Part shown: positions 33,700 through 41,873 of the stretch, in pieces
How positions within the stretch are numbered: the first letter of the stretch is position 1
Layout: the number at the start of each line of letters is the position of its first letter
Assembly: GCA_045589355.1 (NCBI GenBank)
Contig: JAZNOW010000069.1
Coordinates: forward strand, 1-64,000
Reading direction: 5' to 3'
Source of the DNA: RUG563 sp045589355
Lineage (GTDB): Bacteria > Bacillota > Clostridia > Christensenellales > Aristaeellaceae
DNA length: 64,000 nt
Translations under genes and position numbers: made by a program
Notes under the pieces: model-generated
The model's input: the letters and a program-made list of their open reading frames with translations, nothing else
Database searches by the model: none
Told to the model about the DNA's origin: nothing

Positions 33700-34087
33700 T
33701 CCACTGCCACAGCCGGGAAAAGAAGGGAAATGCGATGTGCACTTCCTCCCCCTTTTCTCCGCCCGCCCAGTGGATACTGTCCGGATAGAGCACGCCCCAC
33801 CAGTTTTGCCCCTGCCCCTGCCCGATGGTGATGTACACCGTCCCGGCAGGGGCTGTGTTTTTGTCCGGCTGCCAGAACCGGTACGTCACCTCGCAATCTG
33901 GAAACGCCTTTTCCACATGTTCCATCTCCGGCCAGCAAAGAAGGGCCCAATTGCGCACCAGCATTTTTTCCCGCTGGCCGGCTGTCGTGTCATCCCGGGC
34001 CACCACCCGCATATACATGTTCGTTTCTTCCCCTAGGGCATTTCCTGCCAGCAGCAGAAAGCAGATCAATCCACATAAAAAACGCAT
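33665..34087 (-). CDS. stage II sporulation protein R-like protein
   Basis: 140-residue secreted protein: signal peptide MRFLCGLICFLLLAGNALG, then MYMRVVARDDTTAGQREKMLVRNWAL and GQNWWGVLYPDSI. These match the two conserved blocks of SpoIIR ('h.vA.sD...dq..K..Vrd' and 'G...NWWCvlfP'), the forespore signal that activates pro-sigma-E processing in Bacillus and Clostridia. Known SpoIIR proteins are longer (about 200 residues or more), and the usual Cys after NWW is Gly here, so it may be a divergent paralogue. ATG 34087 follows AGGAGG, but the start codon lies in the 3' arm of a terminator-like hairpin. The gene is tail-to-tail overlapped with 33223..33699. Confidence 0.75.
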   Translation of the reverse strand: MRFLCGLICFLLLAGNALGEETNMYMRVVARDDTTAGQREKMLVRNWALLCWPEMEHVEKAFPDCEVTYRFWQPDKNTAPAGTVYITIGQGQGQNWWGVLYPDSIHWAGGEKGEEVHIAFPFFSRLWQWITHPAEWFAIG

Positions 34088-34119
34088 CCTTGTCCCTCCT
34101 TATCAAGGGGTAGGATGCG
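34077..34119 (-). terminator. terminator-like hairpin over the start of the SpoIIR-like gene
   Basis: Minus strand CGCATCCT (34112-34119) / AGGATGCG (34083-34090) followed by six T. It would terminate transcripts from the lactonase gene. The RBS lies in the loop and the ATG of the next gene in the 3' arm. Confidence 0.7.
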
Positions 34120-34133
34120 CTTTTTTGCTCGTG

Positions 34134-34139
34134 ATTATA
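34134..34139 (-). promoter_or_regulatory. -10-like box before the SpoIIR-like gene
   Basis: Minus strand GTGTATAATC, a TATAAT with no good -35 for sigma-A. The GTGTATAAT string partly resembles the GGNNANAAT -10 of sigma-F, which would suit a SpoIIR gene, but the -35 element is unclear. Confidence 0.3.
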
Positions 34140-34146
34140 CACGCAT

Positions 34147-35151
34147 TTATGCTTCATTCACCACCAGCAGGCTCACCGCACCGGGAATGGCCACCTGGGC
34201 CATGGGCACACCGTTTTCATTCATCCAGGCCACTGTGCCGCTGTTTTGCTGGGCCAGCAAAAAGCCGCCGTTCAGCAGCAAAAAATCCCGGGGGAAAGTG
34301 CCCGGCGTGCTGATGAAGAAAGGCTTTTCCAGCTTGCCGTCCGTTTGCTTTTTAAACACCGCAATGCTGTCGTGGCCGCGGTTGGAAAGGTACACATGCC
34401 CTGCGTCCTGCCGCACAGCCGCCGCCGTGTTCACCGGGCCCTGATAGCCAGCCGGCAGGGAAGACAGCGTCTGCACGCACTGCCATGCGCCATCTTTTCG
34501 CACATAGCGGCTCATCCAGCCGTCCAGTTCGCCCACCAGATAGAACGCATCCGGGCCGTCAAAATCCAGATGCCGGGGGCCGCTGCCGGCCTGGCAGGCA
34601 ATCTCCTCTTTCAGCGTCAGTTTGCCGTCCTCTTCCGCCTGATAGATCACCACCTGATCGGCGCCCAGATCGCACAGGAACAGTTCCTTTGTGCCCGGCC
34701 GGAAGGATACCTGATGGGCGTGGGTACGCTCCTGCCGGTCGCCCTTAGGGCCCAGAGGGGCCTGATGCTCAAAATACTGAATGCAGGGCAAAATGCCACC
34801 CTTGTCATCCAGCGGAAACACAGCCACCGTACCGTTGGAATAATTAGCGGAATAAAGGCAGGTTTCCTCTTCGTTCAGGCACAAATGGCAATTGCCAAGG
34901 CCGGGATCATCCTGCCGGGAAACAAGGTGCAGCTTTCCATCCTGCCAGCGGTACGCCGCTACACAAGCCTGGGCGTTATCCGGCTGGGTGGCGGCCACAT
35001 ACAAAAGCCCGTGTTTTTTGCTCTGCTCCGTCCAGATGGGGTCCTTCACCTGATCATCCGTTGCAACGATTTCCATCCGGTCGCCCATCAGGCGCACCAT
35101 GGCAAGCCCGGGCCCGCCCATAAAGGTATAGCTGCCCACTGCAATCAGCAT
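34147..35151 (-). CDS. lactonase family beta-propeller protein (6-phosphogluconolactonase-like)
   Basis: 334-residue cytoplasmic protein with repeated propeller blades: LYSANYSNGTVAVFPLD, HAHQVSFRPGTKELFLCDLGADQVVIY, GPRHLDFDGPDAFYLVGELD, YLSNRGHDSIAVF. These are the signature elements of the Lactonase (PF10282) family, including YbhE/Pgl, which hydrolyses 6-phosphogluconolactone. The substrate here is unproven. ATG 35151 follows GGAGG at 8 nt. It is the second gene of a pair, 20 nt after the glycosyltransferase. Confidence 0.9.
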   Translation of the reverse strand: MLIAVGSYTFMGGPGLAMVRLMGDRMEIVATDDQVKDPIWTEQSKKHGLLYVAATQPDNAQACVAAYRWQDGKLHLVSRQDDPGLGNCHLCLNEEETCLYSANYSNGTVAVFPLDDKGGILPCIQYFEHQAPLGPKGDRQERTHAHQVSFRPGTKELFLCDLGADQVVIYQAEEDGKLTLKEEIACQAGSGPRHLDFDGPDAFYLVGELDGWMSRYVRKDGAWQCVQTLSSLPAGYQGPVNTAAAVRQDAGHVYLSNRGHDSIAVFKKQTDGKLEKPFFISTPGTFPRDFLLLNGGFLLAQQNSGTVAWMNENGVPMAQVAIPGAVSLLVVNEA

Positions 35152-35171
35152 ATGCTTATCCTCCGTTTTGA

Positions 35172-36359
35172 TCAGATCATCCGCAGGCTCTTTTTCTGCA
35201 GTTTTCCTTCTTTATTCAGTGCAATCAGCCGTTCGTAGCGTTCCACCACGTTTTCCATCAGTTTTTCCCAGGGCACGGGAATGGTTTGCTGCGCACAAAG
35301 GCTGATGCGCTCCAGCGTACCGGGGTCATCCAGCACCTGACGGAGCGTATCCTTCAGGCTTTCCGGCGTGTTTTCGCACAAATAAGCGTTCTGCCCTTCC
35401 TGCACCACGTCAGCGGCGCAGCTGCCCCGCACCAGCACACTGGGCGTACCCATCACAGCCGCTTCCCGGATCACCATGGGCGCGCTGTCATACAGAGACG
35501 GGAAGGCAAATACATTGGCCCTGGCATACAGGCCGTCCAGCAGCTTCATATCGGTGATGTGCCCGGCCAGATGGGTGCAGGGCTGCAGATTCAATTGATA
35601 GATGGCTTCTTCAATTTCCTTCATATCCGGCCCCTGCCCGGCCAGCACCAGGCGGAACTGCCGTCCCTCCCTGCGCAAAAGGGCACAGGCCTTCAGCACC
35701 GTATCAATGTTCTTTTTCCAGTTCATCTGGCCAACGAACAGGAACATGGGCTCATTCCCCAGCTGCCAGCGGCGGTTCACCTCTTCAACGGCATCCTTGT
35801 CCACCGTACGGATGGCCACGCCGTTTGGCATCACCTGAATTTCGCCCTGATAACCGTAGCTGCGCAGTACGTCCGCCGTACTGTCGCCCACCGCCCACAC
35901 TTCGTCGCACCGTTCAAAATAATCCACCACAAACTTGGTGCCAAGCCTGGCAATGGTTTCGGACTTGGTGGCCTTCAGAAAATCATCATAATATTTGGAA
36001 TGGAAGGTAGCCACCAGCGGAATTTTCCTTTGCACAGCCAGCCGCAGCGCTTCACTGCCTGCGGTAAAGGGGCTGTGAGCATGCACGATATCCAAAGGGA
36101 TCATGCGCATGCGCTTGCGGTAATGGGGGTCCATGGGCGCTTCGCCCTGCTTGTATTGCTTCATGCCCGGCAGCGGCGCCGCTTTATAATCCACAATTTC
36201 AAAGGGCAGCCCGCCCCGGAAGCCTGTATCATACATGGGGCAGCCCACCGTTACCTGATGGCCCAGCTTGCACAGCGTTTCCGCATAAGCCAGCGCCACG
36301 CGGCCCACGCCGTCCACAATGGGCAAAAATGTATCGGAAAACTGGCCGATTCTCAGCAT
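35172..36359 (-). CDS. GT4-family glycosyltransferase
   Basis: 395-residue GT-B fold enzyme. The N-terminal domain has FSDTFLPIVDGVGRVA and a DIVHAHSPF motif; the C-terminal donor domain has LFVGQMNWKKNIDTVLKA and FAFPSLYDSAPMVIREAAVMGTP, the E(x7)E-like region of family 4 (retaining). Members add a sugar to diacylglycerol, phosphatidylinositol or polymer acceptors; the acceptor is unknown. ATG 36359 follows AGGAGG at 9 nt; upstream in-frame codons lie before the promoter. Confidence 0.92.
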   Translation of the reverse strand: MLRIGQFSDTFLPIVDGVGRVALAYAETLCKLGHQVTVGCPMYDTGFRGGLPFEIVDYKAAPLPGMKQYKQGEAPMDPHYRKRMRMIPLDIVHAHSPFTAGSEALRLAVQRKIPLVATFHSKYYDDFLKATKSETIARLGTKFVVDYFERCDEVWAVGDSTADVLRSYGYQGEIQVMPNGVAIRTVDKDAVEEVNRRWQLGNEPMFLFVGQMNWKKNIDTVLKACALLRREGRQFRLVLAGQGPDMKEIEEAIYQLNLQPCTHLAGHITDMKLLDGLYARANVFAFPSLYDSAPMVIREAAVMGTPSVLVRGSCAADVVQEGQNAYLCENTPESLKDTLRQVLDDPGTLERISLCAQQTIPVPWEKLMENVVERYERLIALNKEGKLQKKSLRMI

Positions 36360-36384
36360 GAAAAAACACCTCCTGATGTTCTTT

Positions 36385-36412
36385 ATTATACACAAATTGC
36401 CCAAAATGGCAA
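36385..36412 (-). promoter_or_regulatory. promoter of the glycosyltransferase-lactonase pair
   Basis: Minus strand TTGCCA (36407-36412), 16-nt spacer, TATAAT (36385-36390), with a leader of about 20 nt. Confidence 0.7.
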
Positions 36413-36544
36413 TGCTTTCGCCCAGCATGCAACAAGGAAAGAACATTTTCGCCCATCTTTTGTACATTTCGTCTTTTTTAGCGGCAAAAAAGCAACCGAA
36501 TGAACGTCCTTCTTTGATCAAGCCGCACACCTTTCGTATTGCAA

Positions 36545-36573
36545 TTGACAAAGGCTTCTTCCTCCATTAAAAT
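36545..36573 (+). promoter_or_regulatory. promoter of the sigma/anti-sigma operon
   Basis: TTGACA (36545-36550), 17-nt spacer, TAAAAT (36568-36573). This excludes any start codon of the sigma gene before about 36580. Confidence 0.75.
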
Positions 36574-36619
36574 GGTTCATTATGACACTGCGTTAAACAA
36601 AAGAAAGAAGGCGCTTATT

Positions 36620-37174
36620 TTGCTTCCCATCCCCTTCTTGCTGCTTATCCTTGAAAATGATTCGGACCGGGCCTTTATGGAAAAACTGTACGCCGATCAC
36701 GGCCGGCTGATGTACCATCAGGCCCGGCTTATTTGCCGCAACGACGCCGACGCGCAGGACACCGTCAGCGACGCTTTGCTTGCACTGATCAAAAAAATTT
36801 CTCTTTTGAGGGACATGCCATGTAACAAACTGAAGGCTTACACCGTCATCACAGTGAAGCACCTGGCCATTGACCGCTACCGGAAACTGAAAAAAGAAGA
36901 CGTTTCCTGGGACGAAGAGGGCATTGACGGCGTATCCGACGCCCTGCCGGACGCCCGTTTGATGGAGAATGCCGGTGTGGAAGGCATCAAAGAGGCCATT
37001 CTTGCCCTGCCCGAACGGGAAAAGGATGTGCTGATGATGCGTTATTTCCGCAGCCTTTCGGAGGAGGAAATCGCCGCAGCCTGGCAGGTGCGTCCCGTTA
37101 CCGTACGGGTAACGCTCAGCCGTGCCCGCCAGCACCTGAAAATACTGCTTCAGGAAAGGAGGAGTGAGGAATGA
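36620..37174 (+). CDS. ECF-type RNA polymerase sigma factor
   Basis: 184-residue sigma-70 family protein. Region 2 (about 18-90): FMEKLYADHGRLMYHQARLI, DAQDTVSDALLALIKK, KLKAYTVITVKHLAIDRYRK. Region 4 (about 120-180): AILALPEREKDVLMMRYFRSLS and the helix-turn-helix SEEEIAAAWQVRPVTVRVTLSRARQHL. TTG 36620 is preferred (AAGAAGG 8 nt before; product MLPIPFLLLILENDSDRAF resembles clostridial relatives that begin MLP..L.LIEDE), but ATG 36677 cannot be excluded. Its stop overlaps the next start by 4 bp. The following membrane gene is its likely anti-sigma factor. Confidence 0.9.
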   Translation: MLPIPFLLLILENDSDRAFMEKLYADHGRLMYHQARLICRNDADAQDTVSDALLALIKKISLLRDMPCNKLKAYTVITVKHLAIDRYRKLKKEDVSWDEEGIDGVSDALPDARLMENAGVEGIKEAILALPEREKDVLMMRYFRSLSEEEIAAAWQVRPVTVRVTLSRARQHLKILLQERRSEE

Positions 37175-38004
37175 AAAGAGAAGAACAGCTTCTGCATCAG
37201 GCACTGGAACGCCTGGCCATGGATGAAACCCGTCAGCTGGAGCAAAATATTCTTTTTTCTGATATGCAAAAGGCCAAAGCCCTGCAGGAAGCGCACAGCA
37301 AAGAAGCTCTTCGTGTGATCCGCAGAAACACCCGCTCCCTTTCCCCCCTGCCCCTTCTGCGCACCGCTGCCGTTGTGGCACTGATCGCAGGGGCCGTGAT
37401 GCTGCTCAGGCCCTCTTCCTCCCCCTTGCCGCCCGTCCCCACCGGTGTGCCGCTGCAGCCCTACATCACATCGTTTCCCCCGACCGATGAACCCATGTCC
37501 CAAGAAACACCGTCCCCCACTTCTTCTCCGCTTCCATCCGTATCTCCAACCATCATTCCCACTTTTTCTCCGATTCCTACCGTTTTTACAACTCCCACTC
37601 CCACAATTTCTCCACTTCCATCCCAATCTCCATCCCCTATGCCCACCCTTTCAAACGCGCCTGATAAGCAGGCGGCATGGCCAGGCACCTTCTTCCCGGC
37701 CCATCAGGCAGAAGCATGGCAGCTGCAGCAAACAGGCAATGCAGGGGAACTTTCTGCCGTGCTGGATGACAACTACATTTTCACCGAATACGGTTCATCT
37801 GCCGCCCCCATGGAAAGCGGCGACGGCGTCACCTACCGCTATGTGGCCGTAAACGGCGCCCCCGCCCTTCTTGCGGAAGATAAGGCCGGCCGCCTCACCC
37901 TGACCTGGGACCAAAACGGCACCACCCTTTCGCTCCATGCACCGGATGGAAAAGAAGAAACCCTGCTGCAAATTGCCGGCAGTGTGGTGCAGGTGGCCCC
38001 ATAA
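37171..38004 (+). CDS. membrane anti-sigma factor candidate with Pro/Ser/Thr linker
   Basis: 277-residue protein: a cytoplasmic helical part (1-60), one membrane helix (62-80), an 80-residue Pro/Ser/Thr-rich linker (81-163; PSPTSSPLPSVSPT and similar) that should cross the cell wall, and a C-terminal domain (165-277) with 'GVTYRYVAVNGAPALLAEDKAG' and 'LTWDQNGTTLSLHA' resembling DUF4367 domains of sigma-linked sensors. Location and the ATGA overlap with the sigma gene suggest that it binds the sigma factor and senses an outside signal; no zinc-finger anti-sigma motif is visible. The linker is encoded by a tcc/cca/act-rich tract. Confidence 0.8.
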   Translation: MKREEQLLHQALERLAMDETRQLEQNILFSDMQKAKALQEAHSKEALRVIRRNTRSLSPLPLLRTAAVVALIAGAVMLLRPSSSPLPPVPTGVPLQPYITSFPPTDEPMSQETPSPTSSPLPSVSPTIIPTFSPIPTVFTTPTPTISPLPSQSPSPMPTLSNAPDKQAAWPGTFFPAHQAEAWQLQQTGNAGELSAVLDDNYIFTEYGSSAAPMESGDGVTYRYVAVNGAPALLAEDKAGRLTLTWDQNGTTLSLHAPDGKEETLLQIAGSVVQVAP

Positions 38005-38025
38005 CCCCCTACGAAAGGAAATGCT

Positions 38026-39480
38026 ATGAAACGCTTGTTTTTTATCTGCCTGTGCATCCTTCTTCTGCCTTCCCTGGCCCTGGCTGAAGGAGCAAAGATC
38101 ACCTGCGATGTGCACCCGGAAGTAGCTTCCTTCTTTGCACAAAGCAAATTCCATGACCTGACCGTCACCGGCTACGTTGTGGCGGAAAATGCCAACGACC
38201 GGGATTACGCCTTTGCCGTGGGCCGCAAAAACGACCAGAACATGCTCTATGGTTTTGAAAAGAAAGACGGCGCTTTTCAATACTGGCTGGTATCCTCCAG
38301 CGCCCTGCCCCAGCAGGATGGCGCCTTCTCCCTGTGGATCGAGAACGAATGGACGTACTATTCTGCGTCGGAAGGCCACAGCCGGTATGTGAAAGGACCG
38401 GTGCTGCTCATTGAATGGCACGACAAAAAAGACGAGACCCGGATTTTGCTCGTCTATGCCAACGAAGGCACCTCCTCTAAGTGGCGCCTGAAATATGTGA
38501 ACCGGACGTCGGAAAAGCAGGATACGAAGGCCTGTTCCGTCCTTGTGTATGAAGACCATTTGCATTACCTGACGCAAAACGGCCGCTCCCTTGGCAAAGC
38601 GGAAGGCTATGTGCAGACCGATATGCGCTACCTCAGTTTTTCCGCCCTGCCCACCTCCCTTTCCGCCGCGCAGGAGAAGCTTTCCACCGCTCCTTCCATT
38701 CCCTGGGGCAGCGAGCTGATCGGCCAGGAGATTGCCTTCCCCGGCGGCCAGAAATTCCCTGTTTACTCCGGCCCCGGCACCCACTATGTCCGTGCCGCCA
38801 ACGGCAAGGCCACCGTTTCCACCAACGACTGGATTCAGGTATTCGGGACGGAAAACGGCTTTGCCCTCATTCAATACGCCATTTCCGCTGACCATATGCG
38901 CTTTGGCTACATCGAAGAAAAATACCTGCCCAAGGGCCATTCGATCCCTGCCCTGACGCTGGAAAAAGCCGGTGGCGCCATCGATACCCCCTGTGCCCTG
39001 ACGGACGATCCCCTTTATACCAGGCAGGCCGTGCGTCCGATGGAAGCGAAGGAAGAAATCCTTTTCCTGGCCCACATGGGCGATTATGCCTACATCGAAA
39101 CAACGGGGAAAAATCCCCAGCGCGGCTTTGTGCTCATGGACAATGTGAAAAAGCACATACAGCCCTGGCAGCAATCCGTCACCCATGAAAATGACCGCTA
39201 CAAGGCCACCGCCATCCTCACCCTTCAGGGCGGCGAAACCCGGGTGGATATGGTTTTGGAATTTCCGTCGGGGGAAACAAACCTTCCGGACGGCTACGTT
39301 GCCCTTTGCAACCAGAAGCTTTCCGCCTGGTGCGACATGCCGGGAGCGGAATCGCCCATGACGCGGTCGTTCAGCATGGTCGTTCCCGATGTGGATGAAA
39401 ACACCCGCATCATCGGCCTTTGCCCCTTGTATGACGGGCAATACGCTTACGACGAAGTGATCCAGTTCATTCTGCCGTAG
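38026..39480 (+). CDS. secreted SH3-like protein in the sigma operon
   Basis: 484-residue exported protein (signal peptide MKRLFFICLCILLLPSLALA). The middle (about 235-300) contains a bacterial SH3-like domain: FPVYSGPGTHYVRAANGKATVSTND and GFALIQYAISADHMRFGYIEEKYL. A second, more divergent copy is likely at about 325-380. The rest is beta-rich without a recognised enzyme motif. SH3b domains often bind peptidoglycan. It follows the anti-sigma gene by 21 nt and is probably the output or sensor partner of the sigma system. The last 14 bp overlap the opposite gene. Confidence 0.85.
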   Translation: MKRLFFICLCILLLPSLALAEGAKITCDVHPEVASFFAQSKFHDLTVTGYVVAENANDRDYAFAVGRKNDQNMLYGFEKKDGAFQYWLVSSSALPQQDGAFSLWIENEWTYYSASEGHSRYVKGPVLLIEWHDKKDETRILLVYANEGTSSKWRLKYVNRTSEKQDTKACSVLVYEDHLHYLTQNGRSLGKAEGYVQTDMRYLSFSALPTSLSAAQEKLSTAPSIPWGSELIGQEIAFPGGQKFPVYSGPGTHYVRAANGKATVSTNDWIQVFGTENGFALIQYAISADHMRFGYIEEKYLPKGHSIPALTLEKAGGAIDTPCALTDDPLYTRQAVRPMEAKEEILFLAHMGDYAYIETTGKNPQRGFVLMDNVKKHIQPWQQSVTHENDRYKATAILTLQGGETRVDMVLEFPSGETNLPDGYVALCNQKLSAWCDMPGAESPMTRSFSMVVPDVDENTRIIGLCPLYDGQYAYDEVIQFILP

Positions 39481-40375
39481 CACTCAAATAGGTGTGCCCC
39501 CGGTTATCGGTGGAAAGCCGGGTCATCATCCCGGCGGGGATCAGGGCCTGCGTCTGTCCGTCCACCCGCTGCACACACAGGATCACCCGGCCGTTGCGCT
39601 CCAGCGTGACGGCCTTTTCTTTTGCCGCAAGGTCCAATACTTCCTTAAGCCCCAGATCCGTCGTCTGCATCAGCTTTGCCATGCTTTTCCCCACATAGCG
39701 CAGGTGAATCTCTTCACACGTCTCCCCCTCGCACACGAAACCATACCGCCCCATGTTTTCCTGCAGCCATCTGCCGGCCGCATTTCTGAGCAAGGGGTTC
39801 TTCTTTCCCATCTGCAGCGGACCGGTCAGCCTTATGTCCATGGCCCAACCCGTCTGGTGCTCGCTTGCACCGGCTGCCGGCACGACTGCCAGGGCTTCTT
39901 CCGGCCGCTTTCCCACCTTCTCATACCTTGCCATTGCCTCCTTCTGCCATGCTGCCTGTTCTTCCTCCGTCACACCGCCCCGGATGATCAGAATCCCTTC
40001 CGCCAAAGGATAATCCAGCGCCATATCGCACAGAGCATAGATCACCTCTTCCCTCAGCATCACATCCCCCTCCACCGGCAAAAAACTGCCCACCATGCCC
40101 CGAAGGGAACACTGCTCACCCGCTTGCGCCGGATGCGCGTCGTTCACAACAGCCCACAAATCGTCCGCCGGCGGCAGCTTGGCCAATGTTACCTTTTCCA
40201 TCTCCTCCTGGGGCAGGCCGGCATACAGCGCATATTCCTCCCTCTGGTACAGCGGTTTCCGCTCCGTTTTCTCCGCCGGTTTCAGCCCTTCCGCACCCGC
40301 CATTACCCCAAGGCAAAAAAGCAGCGCCAGGGCCAGGCCGCTTCCGGCTGCTCTTTTTTCCATGCTTTTGCCCAT
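39467..40375 (-). CDS. D-alanyl-D-alanine carboxypeptidase, M15 (VanY-like) family
   Basis: 302-residue protein with an N-terminal membrane or signal segment (about 11-29). The M15B signature is present: GASEHQTGWAMDI with zinc ligands His173 and Asp180, and EEIHLRYVG with catalytic Glu and zinc ligand His224 (the family usually has EPWHLRY). It removes the terminal D-Ala of peptidoglycan stem peptides outside the membrane. About 75 extra residues follow the catalytic domain. ATG 40375 follows AAAGGGG. It is convergent with the sigma operon, overlapping its last gene by 14 bp. Confidence 0.92.
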   Translation of the reverse strand: MGKSMEKRAAGSGLALALLFCLGVMAGAEGLKPAEKTERKPLYQREEYALYAGLPQEEMEKVTLAKLPPADDLWAVVNDAHPAQAGEQCSLRGMVGSFLPVEGDVMLREEVIYALCDMALDYPLAEGILIIRGGVTEEEQAAWQKEAMARYEKVGKRPEEALAVVPAAGASEHQTGWAMDIRLTGPLQMGKKNPLLRNAAGRWLQENMGRYGFVCEGETCEEIHLRYVGKSMAKLMQTTDLGLKEVLDLAAKEKAVTLERNGRVILCVQRVDGQTQALIPAGMMTRLSTDNRGHTYLSATAE

Positions 40376-40470
40376 ACATTCTACCCCTTTCCTGAAACGA
40401 ATCCATTCACATAGAGGTATTTTGCACAGTTTTTTTCTTTTTTATCCTTTTCTTTCCCTATAAATTATTG

Positions 40471-40476
40471 TATAAT
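40471..40476 (+). promoter_or_regulatory. -10 box of galM
   Basis: TATAAT (40471-40476) preceded directly by TTG; the -35 position reads TTTTCT, so this is a weak or activator-dependent promoter. Confidence 0.5.
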
Positions 40477-40514
40477 AAAAAAATGAAACTACACAATCGG
40501 GAGGTTATTGCGTT

Positions 40515-41564
40515 ATGAGCATTACCATGAAACCCTTCGGCGTGGACCTGATCGGCCGCACCATGACCCTCTATACTATGAAAAACAAGCAGGGTGCTTC
40601 CGTATCCGTGCTGGATTTCGGCGCCACGCTGGTATCCATCATCGTGCCCGATAAGGACGGCAAGATGCAGGAAGTAAACCTGGGCTTTGATTCCTATCAG
40701 GAATATGACGAAAAGACCGGCTTCCTGGGCGCTTCCGTGGGCCGCTTTGCCAACCGCATCGGTGGTGCAAAGTTCACCCTGAACGGCGAAACCTACACCC
40801 TTTTCAAAAACGACGGCGAAAACACCCTCCACGGCGGCCGGGAAGGTTTTGATAAGAAATGGTGGAAGGGCCAGGTGCTGGAAGGCGATACCGAAGACGC
40901 CGTCATTTTCACCTATGTTTCCCACGACGGCGAAGAAGGCTTCCCCGGCAACATGAAGGTGCAGATCACCTACGCCTTCGACGACAACAACGCCCTCACC
41001 ATCCGCTACATGGCCCAGAGCGACAAGGACACCGTCATTAACCTGACCAACCACTCCTACTTCAATATTTCCGCCAAGCCCGATATCCGCGGTCTCTTCG
41101 TTCAGGTGAACAGCGATTACATCACCAACGTGGACAAGGGCCTCATCCCCACCGGCGAACTTCTGCCCGTGGACGGCACCCTGTTTGACCTGCGGGAAGG
41201 CGATTACGTGGGCAACCGGCTGGACAAGATGGACGAATGCCCCCTGATGAAGGCCGTCAACGGCTATGACACCAACTTCGTCATCCGCGGCGAAGGCCTG
41301 CGGGTTGCCGCCGTGGTGAAGGATGAAGAAACCGGCCGCGTCATGACCGTCAAAACCACCGAGCCCGCCATGCAGATCTACACCGCCAACAGCATGGACC
41401 TTATCGGCCACGGCGGCGCCCATTACGGAAACTTCGCCGGCATCGCCCTGGAAACCCAGCACTATCCCGACAGCCCCAACCATCCCGAATTCCCCACCAC
41501 CACCCTGAAAGCCGGCGATACCTTCCAGTCCACCACCATCTACGCTTTCTCTGTGGAAAAGTAA
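40515..41564 (+). CDS. galM: aldose 1-epimerase (mutarotase)
   Basis: 349-residue cytoplasmic enzyme that interconverts alpha and beta anomers of galactose, glucose and other aldoses. Family motifs in order: NLGFDSYQEY, GASVGRFANRIGGAKF, NTLHGGREGFDKKWW, NLTNHSYFN (catalytic His), YDTNFVIRG, TTEPAMQIYTAN and the GIALETQHYPDSPNHPEFP segment with the catalytic Glu. ATG 40515 follows GGGAGG. Single gene closed by a strong terminator; no other galactose gene is adjacent. Confidence 0.96.
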   Translation: MSITMKPFGVDLIGRTMTLYTMKNKQGASVSVLDFGATLVSIIVPDKDGKMQEVNLGFDSYQEYDEKTGFLGASVGRFANRIGGAKFTLNGETYTLFKNDGENTLHGGREGFDKKWWKGQVLEGDTEDAVIFTYVSHDGEEGFPGNMKVQITYAFDDNNALTIRYMAQSDKDTVINLTNHSYFNISAKPDIRGLFVQVNSDYITNVDKGLIPTGELLPVDGTLFDLREGDYVGNRLDKMDECPLMKAVNGYDTNFVIRGEGLRVAAVVKDEETGRVMTVKTTEPAMQIYTANSMDLIGHGGAHYGNFAGIALETQHYPDSPNHPEFPTTTLKAGDTFQSTTIYAFSVEK

Positions 41565-41575
41565 AGAATAAAAAG

Positions 41576-41601
41576 CCACGGGTGCATCACCCGTGGTTTT
41601 T
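41576..41601 (+). terminator. galM terminator
   Basis: CCACGGGTG-CAT-CACCCGTGG followed by TTTTTC: a 9-bp perfect stem. Confidence 0.95.
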
Positions 41602-41639
41602 CTTTGTTTGTCTGCTTTGCATTCTGCGTCACATCAGGG

Positions 41640-41669
41640 TTGACAAAGGGGTGGTTCATCCATTATAAT
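41640..41669 (+). promoter_or_regulatory. promoter of the met leader and metNIQ
   Basis: TTGACA (41640-41645), 18-nt spacer, TATAAT (41664-41669). Transcript start about 41676, some 200 nt before metN; this leader holds a short coding frame and a terminator. Confidence 0.85.
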
Positions 41670-41711
41670 GGAAATACTTATCCGGCAATGCATCAGAAAG
41701 GGGGCTCCGCC

Positions 41712-41765
41712 ATGAAAAAGATCACCATGCGAATGTTCATGTGTGCGGGCCGTTCCCTGCGCTGA
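41712..41765 (+). CDS. Met-rich leader peptide, 17 residues
   Basis: ATG 41712 follows AAAGGGGG at 7 nt and encodes MKKITMRMFMCAGRSLR then TGA. Methionine codons fall at positions 1, 6, 8 and 10, with Cys at 11. A GCGGGC (41745-41750) within codons 12-13 can pair with CCCGC of the downstream terminator stem (41806-41810). This is the layout of classical ribosome-mediated attenuation, placed before a methionine ABC transporter. Inferred mechanism: stalling at Met codons when methionyl-tRNA is scarce frees the pairing arm and prevents termination. Confidence 0.7.
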   Translation: MKKITMRMFMCAGRSLR

Positions 41766-41805
41766 TTTGTGCTGCGCCGCTTGAAATGCATTCGTGTTTC
41801 CAAGT

Positions 41806-41840
41806 CCCGCTTCGCAAATGGTGCGTAAGCGGGCTTTTTT
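41806..41840 (+). terminator. attenuator terminator before metN
   Basis: CCCGCTT (41806-41812) / AAGCGGG (41827-41833) with an inner CGC/GCG helix, then C and six T (41835-41840), 34 nt before the metN GTG. Confidence 0.85.
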
Positions 41841-41873
41841 CATCCAACCATTACGAAAGGAAGGGCGTCTTCC

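Noticed and set aside
41763..41765. Selenocysteine read-through of the leader peptide TGA
   Set aside because: No SECIS-like hairpin in place and the peptide end fits an attenuator.
41676..41873. T-box or SAM riboswitch in the metN leader
   Set aside because: No T-box GGTGGNACCGCG-like element or recognisable SAM-box core. The Met-rich frame plus terminator explains the leader better.
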